Origin: Adiantum capillus-veneris
Taxonomy: Eukaryota; Streptophyta; Polypodiopsida; Polypodiales; Pteridaceae
DNA: 37,000 nucleotides
NCBI GenBank assembly: GCA_014529385.2
Contig: CM043958.1
Location: 140,072,398-140,109,397, forward strand
Reading direction: 5' to 3'
Part shown: positions 33,066-37,000 of the stretch, piece after piece
How the letters are laid out: every line of letters begins with the position of its first letter
Numbering within the stretch: the first letter of the stretch is position 1
Notes under the pieces: generated by a model
What the model was told of the DNA's origin: nothing
Database searches by the model: none
Seen by the model: the letters and a program-made list of their open reading frames with translations, nothing else
Translations under genes and position numbers: made by a program

Positions 33066-34064
33066 TCTACGTGTGGACATAGCTAGCACCAAGGTCTCAA
33101 CACACAACATAATTTGCAATTAAAATGGAAACAAAATCATGTCTATCATGAGACTCATAGAGAAATGGTTTAGGACTTATTGAATCTGGGAAATCATTGA
33201 TAATAGTCTATATGCATGAGAACATATGAAGGAAGATTGTATGGATATGGACAAAATTGCACATCAAGCCTCCTCAATGATGAGTGCCATGTGGTTTACT
33301 TGAAATGCCACCACAACTGCACCATGCAACAATAAGAACTCTGTAGCTAAGGTGAACACATTGGTAGCAACCTTGGTAAAGAATACATTCAAATGGGGGA
33401 CACCGCCAATGCCAGCTCTACGTTTGCAATGTGTCTATAGGTTCACCCATACAAGTTGCACCCCTCCTAGGTGTTGATCAGGATCCATTTGGTCGTTGTG
33501 AAAGAGGGACCCCACCAAACGATGGATCACTCAGAGGGTCCTGCAATGCATAAGACCATGCCTAAGAAGATTAAATAAGTGTCTAAAATGAATTAAGAAT
33601 AGAAACTAGATACTCAAGCATCATAAACTCACTCGAGGCTACTTTTACCTAGTGGTTTGGAGGGCCTCACGTGACAATCTAAAAGTGGGTGGCTTTCCTT
33701 GCTTTGCCCAGTTGCAATGGAGGTGGTGCATATCAAGCCCCTAGATCTCGAACCCTGGGATGGTCTCGACCTATGTGATTCCGAGCATCACTCGGAGTCA
33801 CCCTGCTCAAACTCTTAACCGCCACCTTGTTGTTATCTCTTTTCAATTTTCTACTCTTTTGAAACTCCTTCAATTCTTCAATGACTACTCAACTTCTCTT
33901 CTTTCCACTAGATGGTCCTACAGGTGCTATGTTTGGGTTTGGGCATCCCCCAACCATGCTAGGAGAAAGGGCATCGGGAGGCTGATTGATGGTGACACTT
34001 GTGCTTTTTCCCTTCCCCCTAACCTTATTATGTAATGTTGTAATTCAAAATAATATTGAGGACG
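33066..34064. other. No gene recognised
   Basis: Mixed composition; one plus-strand open stretch at 33760-34035 without a known motif. Parts read as if coding on the minus strand but no family is recognised. Confidence 0.3.
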
Positions 34065-34340
34065 CTATACACCAATGAGTATCACATTGTTTGCATAAGA
34101 AGAAGACAACTTACCATTGTATGATTCCGCTTCGTTTTTTGAGACCTCGCCATTGATATAGTCCAAGAACCATGGACAATCTCTCCACATATCCTCACCA
34201 TGGAGTCTGTCTATCCACCCATCGAGATAGATCCCATTCTTCTCTCTCTGAAAATCCACCCATTCATTGCTGGAATACTCGGGGTATGAAATACGCAAAC
34301 CTTTCTTGAGGATGCCAACCACGATTTTTGAGGACGCCAA
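34065..34340 (-). pseudogene. Coding-like segment, unrecognised
   Basis: An open frame of 91 codons from an ATG at 34340 holds GLRISYPEYSSNEWVDFQRE and GEDMWRDCPWFLDYINGEV. It has a natural amino-acid mix, unlike the low-complexity frames nearby. A 20-bp imperfect tandem (TTGAGGAYGCCAACCAC) lies at its start. It lies downstream, on the same strand, of the broken coding region at 34500-34998 and may be part of the same decayed gene. I assign no function. Confidence 0.25.
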
Positions 34341-34507
34341 CCACCCTCTACAAATTACAATATGATTCCATTAAAGGAAACATACAATATGAATTGTATA
34401 CCCCAAGAAAACTTATAAGTTGAATATCCATATAGTAGGTGTGGTATAGTACATGCAAAGTGCATCTGCTTCTCTCCATTGTATGTGGCTCAAATGGTTG
34501 TCTTCCA

Positions 34508-34760
34508 TCACACAAATGCCTTGCCAAAGTGGTCTTGTCGAAAAGCTTGCATTGCCTCTCCAAGAGATAGGTCACAATTCCGTGCATCATGTACATGGAG
34601 CTTCTTTATCGTTGATTTCTTGGACTCCATCTTCTTTGCAAGCTCAATACACAACTTCACTTCAAGCATGAGATTTTGCCCTATCTTCCTCATTGAACTT
34701 GTCTAATAAGGAATGTGGATCCACAAGTACTAACTTTTGCATCATGAAGATGTTGTGGGT
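34508..34760 (-). pseudogene. Coding-like segments of a broken unknown gene
   Basis: Two overlapping frames carry protein-like sequence. One is 34745-34662, MMQKLVLVDPHSLLDKFNEE. The other is about 34670-34508, ELAKKMESKKSTIKKL then DLSLGEAMQAFRQDHFGKAF. They join only if the frame shifts near 34665. A third frame then gives GRQPFEPHTMERSRC at about 34495-34455. They lie on the same strand as the interrupted frame at 34856-34998 and probably belong to it. Family unknown. Confidence 0.3.
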
Positions 34761-34855
34761 ATTGGTGTGAGACATATGGACTCGTGTGACCCTAATTTTT
34801 ATGGTAACAATTTAGCAACAATTCTAAATGCAAAAATAAAAATAAAAAACCATAC

Positions 34856-34998
34856 AGATTGAGCATGCCAAGCACTAATAGAAGTTCCATCATCTCCTTA
34901 GTGTCAAATTTCACGACCGTGCACTCAACCTTTAGGGTTGAGAATTCATCCAGCTGCTTGCGTAAGACCCAATCTTTCCAAGCGTAAAGCCAATGATT
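34856..34998 (-). pseudogene. 3' part of an open frame split by the gag-only element
   Basis: This minus-strand frame (NHWLYAWKDWVLRKQLDEF, then LKVECTVVKFDTKEMMELL) lines up exactly with the frame at 36906-36970 if the 34999-36905 insertion and one copy of TGATT are removed. A possible donor, AATCT|GTATGG, lies at its end. Across the junction the sequence reads VWNGNHWLYAW, which resembles a DGNHR-type motif of ParB/sulfiredoxin-fold proteins (with N for D and W for R); that comparison is weak. Confidence 0.4.
34994..34998. repeat. Target-site duplication TGATT (left)
   Basis: TGATT directly precedes the LTR start TGTTGAAG and is repeated exactly at 36906-36910. Confidence 0.92.
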
Positions 34999-35302
34999 TG
35001 TTGAAGTATTTATGCATAGGTTGGATGAATATATCCCACATGTAAGGGTGTGAGGGTGGGCTATATAAAGGCCCTCATTTCTATGAACGGAATCATCCAA
35101 GTTTATTCCTTGAGTATAGTGCTCTATCTATGAGTTTATGATCACCTTTTGCATACTCAAGATCATGTATATGAGCCCAAGCTTCTGTCTTGGGACCTAA
35201 TTTTCTTGAGTAACGTTGCTTATGCACAGACACGCACACATGCATCATGCTAGGCATTAGATTGTAGCCACCCTAGATCTAGAAGGTTTGTGTGTTTTAA
35301 CA
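34999..35302 (+). mobile_element. 5' LTR of the gag-only element, 304 bp
   Basis: It begins TGTTGAAGTATTTATG and ends GTGTTTTAACA. It holds CTATATAAAG at 35061-35070 as a TATA box. It aligns along its full length with 36592-36905. Confidence 0.9.
35062..35069 (+). promoter_or_regulatory. TATA box in the 5' LTR
   Basis: TATATAAA precedes GGCCCTCATTT, and the same box is kept at 36669-36676 in the other LTR despite divergence around it. Confidence 0.6.
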
Positions 35303-35315
35303 TGGTATCACAGCC
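35303..35315 (+). other. Primer-binding site, tRNA-Met type
   Basis: TGGTATCACAGCC directly follows the LTR end TAACA. It differs from the initiator-tRNA-Met complement TGGTATCAGAGC by one base in the first twelve. Confidence 0.8.
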
Positions 35316-35977
35316 ACTGTGTGTTAGCTAGGATTTCCTTTTTTTTTGGCATTCATTAGACTACAATCAGAGTTTATTAATTACTTTTTAGGCACTCTAG
35401 GGGTAGATCTGTTCTTCGTGAGCCACTTTCCATGCTATGGTGATTAGGGGGTAGTTGATATGTGATTAGAAGTGTTTATCTTGTGCAATATCTTGCACCA
35501 AGCATTGGGAGGATAGCTTGAAGGTGGGAAAATATCAATCTCTGGCTTCTACGCTTAGGGCCTCCTACATCAAGAGTTAAATGGCATGCACCTTGCACAA
35601 TCACCAAGTGCTCAGCCTACAGTCGTTGCCAACTGAGCTTCTTGTTTTTGCCCCTCAAACCAAGTATCCACATTCACCTAGAGTGTTTGAGATGCCCATC
35701 CTTGTTTCCACCCTTGATCCTTATTGGCTCAACATAATTGATAGTCAACACTCTTCCATGAAGCTCTACATTGTGTATGTTGTCCATAGCTGCTATTGCG
35801 TCCTCTTTCTCGAGACCACTGACATAGAGCATTGTCTTTGGGTTGGGTCATGTTGCACTTGTCATCCTCATCTTGAAGGCTAGTACATGTTGAGACCCTA
35901 AACAATAAATGTGTACGCATTCAGCAGCTCCAGACGAGAGCTTAAGTTAACGTTTTCTAAAGGCCCAAGAACGTGCC

Positions 35978-36385
35978 TTGCACGATGAACTAGAAGTGAA
36001 GACCTCTACCCTCTACCAACAAACCTCCTTCTTGTGCCAAAGGAAACGAGTGCGGCCCAGACCAACGAGGCTCCCAATGGTTTGTCTCCCTACACTACTT
36101 TCTGCCCAAAGATGTTGCAAAGCTCCTGACTACATGATTGAGGTAGAAGGGGTGGCTCTACCAGAAGTACCAAGAGATTGAGTATTATTCAACCAAGGAG
36201 GATTTAGAGGAGTAAAAGAAACCATGACAAGATGAAGAGGACAAGGTCAAGGTGGCAGCAAAGGACAATTTATATGTCATAGGTGTGGACAACCAGGGCA
36301 TTTTGCTAGAGGTTGCCCTCAACAAGACTCAAATTTCATTGAAACAAGAGAAGAGGAAGGAGAAGAAGAGGCACCAACAAAATAA
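35978..36385 (+). pseudogene. gag C-terminal part with CCHC zinc knuckle
   Basis: One frame runs from 35978 to 36385 with TGA codons at 36179-36181 and 36233-36235. Its end holds a Gly-rich run (RGQGQGGSKGQF) and CHRCGQPGHFARGC at 36275-36316, a perfect CX2CX4HX4C nucleic-acid-binding knuckle of Gag. A Glu-rich tail ends in TAA at 36383. The capsid part expected upstream (35400-35975) is not recognisable. At least one TGA may derive from CGA or GGA. It is a decayed gag. Confidence 0.7.
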
Positions 36386-36591
36386 GCGGCTACAAGGAGG
36401 ATTGGAAATCTATTTTAGAATAAGTTGTAAAACCCCCATGATGTATGTATGCACATGTCAAGACTTGGGCTAATCTATAGAGATGGGAAATCCGGGCTAG
36501 GTTATAGAAGTCTGGGGCATCTTTATGGGCTACTCATTGTTGTGGAGTATAGGGATTAGGAAAGTGAAAAGATTGTATCTTTGAGGATAGG

Positions 36592-36905
36592 TGTTAAAGT
36601 ATTTATGTATGAGTGAATGAGAGGTGGATGGTTATACCCCACATGTAAGGGTGTGAGGGTGTTTGGACTATATAAAGGCCCTCATTTTTATGAATAAAAT
36701 CATCCAAGTTTATTTCTTGAGTACAATGCTCTATCTATGAACTTGTGATCAGCTTGTGCATATTCAAGATCACGTATATAAGCCCACGCTTCCATCTTGG
36801 GACAACGTAATTTTCTTGAGTAACATTGCTTATGCACACACACATGCATCATGCTAGGCATTAGATTGCACCACCCTAGCTCTAGAAGGTTTGTGTGTTT
36901 TAACA
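36592..36905 (+). mobile_element. 3' LTR of the gag-only element, 314 bp
   Basis: It begins TGTTAAAGTATTTATG and ends GTGTTTTAACA, directly before TGATT. It holds a TATA box at 36669 and AATAAAATC at about 36694. The purine-rich run GAAAAGATTG..GAGGATAG upstream is a weak polypurine tract. Confidence 0.9.
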
Positions 36906-36910
36906 TGATT
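36906..36910. repeat. Target-site duplication TGATT (right)
   Basis: A perfect match to 34994-34998, directly after the CA end of the 3' LTR. Confidence 0.92.
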
Positions 36911-36970
36911 CCCATTCCACACGATGAACATTTTCTCCTCCATGTGACTGAGCTTTGGAATGGCTCTAAT
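36906..36970 (-). pseudogene. 5' part of the open frame split by the gag-only element
   Basis: The minus-strand frame reads IRAIPKLSH, then an ATG at 36943 (MEEKMFIVWNGN). It runs off at the TGATT duplication into the element and continues at 34993 and below in the same frame. An in-frame stop lies just upstream at about 36972, so this is either the start of a gene or an exon with an acceptor nearby. Confidence 0.4.
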
Positions 36971-37000
36971 TTAATCATTGAATGTGGAAAACATCACCAA

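Larger units (their letters stand above)
34999..36905 (+). mobile_element. Gag-only LTR retrotransposon (TR-GAG-like), 1.9 kb
   Basis: Two direct LTRs (34999-35302 and 36592-36905) flank 1.29 kb, and TGATT flanks the unit. A primer-like site follows the 5' LTR. The interior encodes a Gag-type CCHC zinc knuckle and nothing resembling protease, integrase or reverse transcriptase. This layout fits the TR-GAG class of plant non-autonomous elements, or a deletion derivative. The LTRs are clearly diverged, with several indels, so it is an old insertion. Confidence 0.85.

Overview
The window reads as land-plant nuclear DNA dominated by LTR retrotransposons and microsatellites. Plant evidence is direct: Ty1/copia and Ty3/gypsy-type proteins with plant-style initiator-tRNA-Met primer sites, and a short GC-rich exon that matches the N-terminus of mitochondrial type II peroxiredoxin (PRXIIF). 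Very frequent GA/CT, GT and TA runs and stacked or nested insertions suggest a large, repeat-rich genome. I cannot name the species; a fern or other non-flowering plant is only a guess. There are no bacterial operons, CRISPR arrays, rRNA or tRNA genes that I can support.

Layout. 1-3757: a Ty3/gypsy-type element on the minus strand (LTR, primer site, frameshifted gag-protease), cut at its inner end by a second LTR of the same family in the opposite orientation. 3771-7043: a nearly empty element (two long LTRs, 325 bp between them) with a perfect CTTTA target duplication. 7110-7810: an inverted fragment of that same LTR family. 7979-8243: a short coding-like remnant. 8244-8886: compound microsatellites. 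8925-9107: exon 1 of PRXIIF on the minus strand, with a 187-bp tandem duplication upstream of it at 9301-9670. 10081-11777: a decayed gag-protease of another element. 13225-18772: a complete, young Ty1/copia element on the minus strand (192-bp LTRs, CTCTT target duplication) carrying two in-frame stops and one frameshift. 19018-21400: tandem duplications, a 26-G run and a GA run. 24924-29335: an old copia remnant on the minus strand with its 3' LTR. 30494-30673: a long (TA)n(GA)n. 32821-33065: a 96-bp tandem array. 34065-36970: an unidentified minus-strand coding region, split by a gag-only LTR element at 34999-36905 with target duplication TGATT.

How it fits together. The only recognisable host gene is PRXIIF. 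Its second exon is not visible in the 8.9 kb downstream, so if the gene is intact the whole retroelement stack at 1-8900 lies inside its first intron; otherwise the exon is an orphan fragment. Three insertions have perfect 5-bp target duplications and exactly defined ends. None of the elements here looks able to encode a complete set of working proteins: the copia element is closest, and two short terminal-repeat elements (3771-7043 and 34999-36905) depend on proteins from elsewhere.
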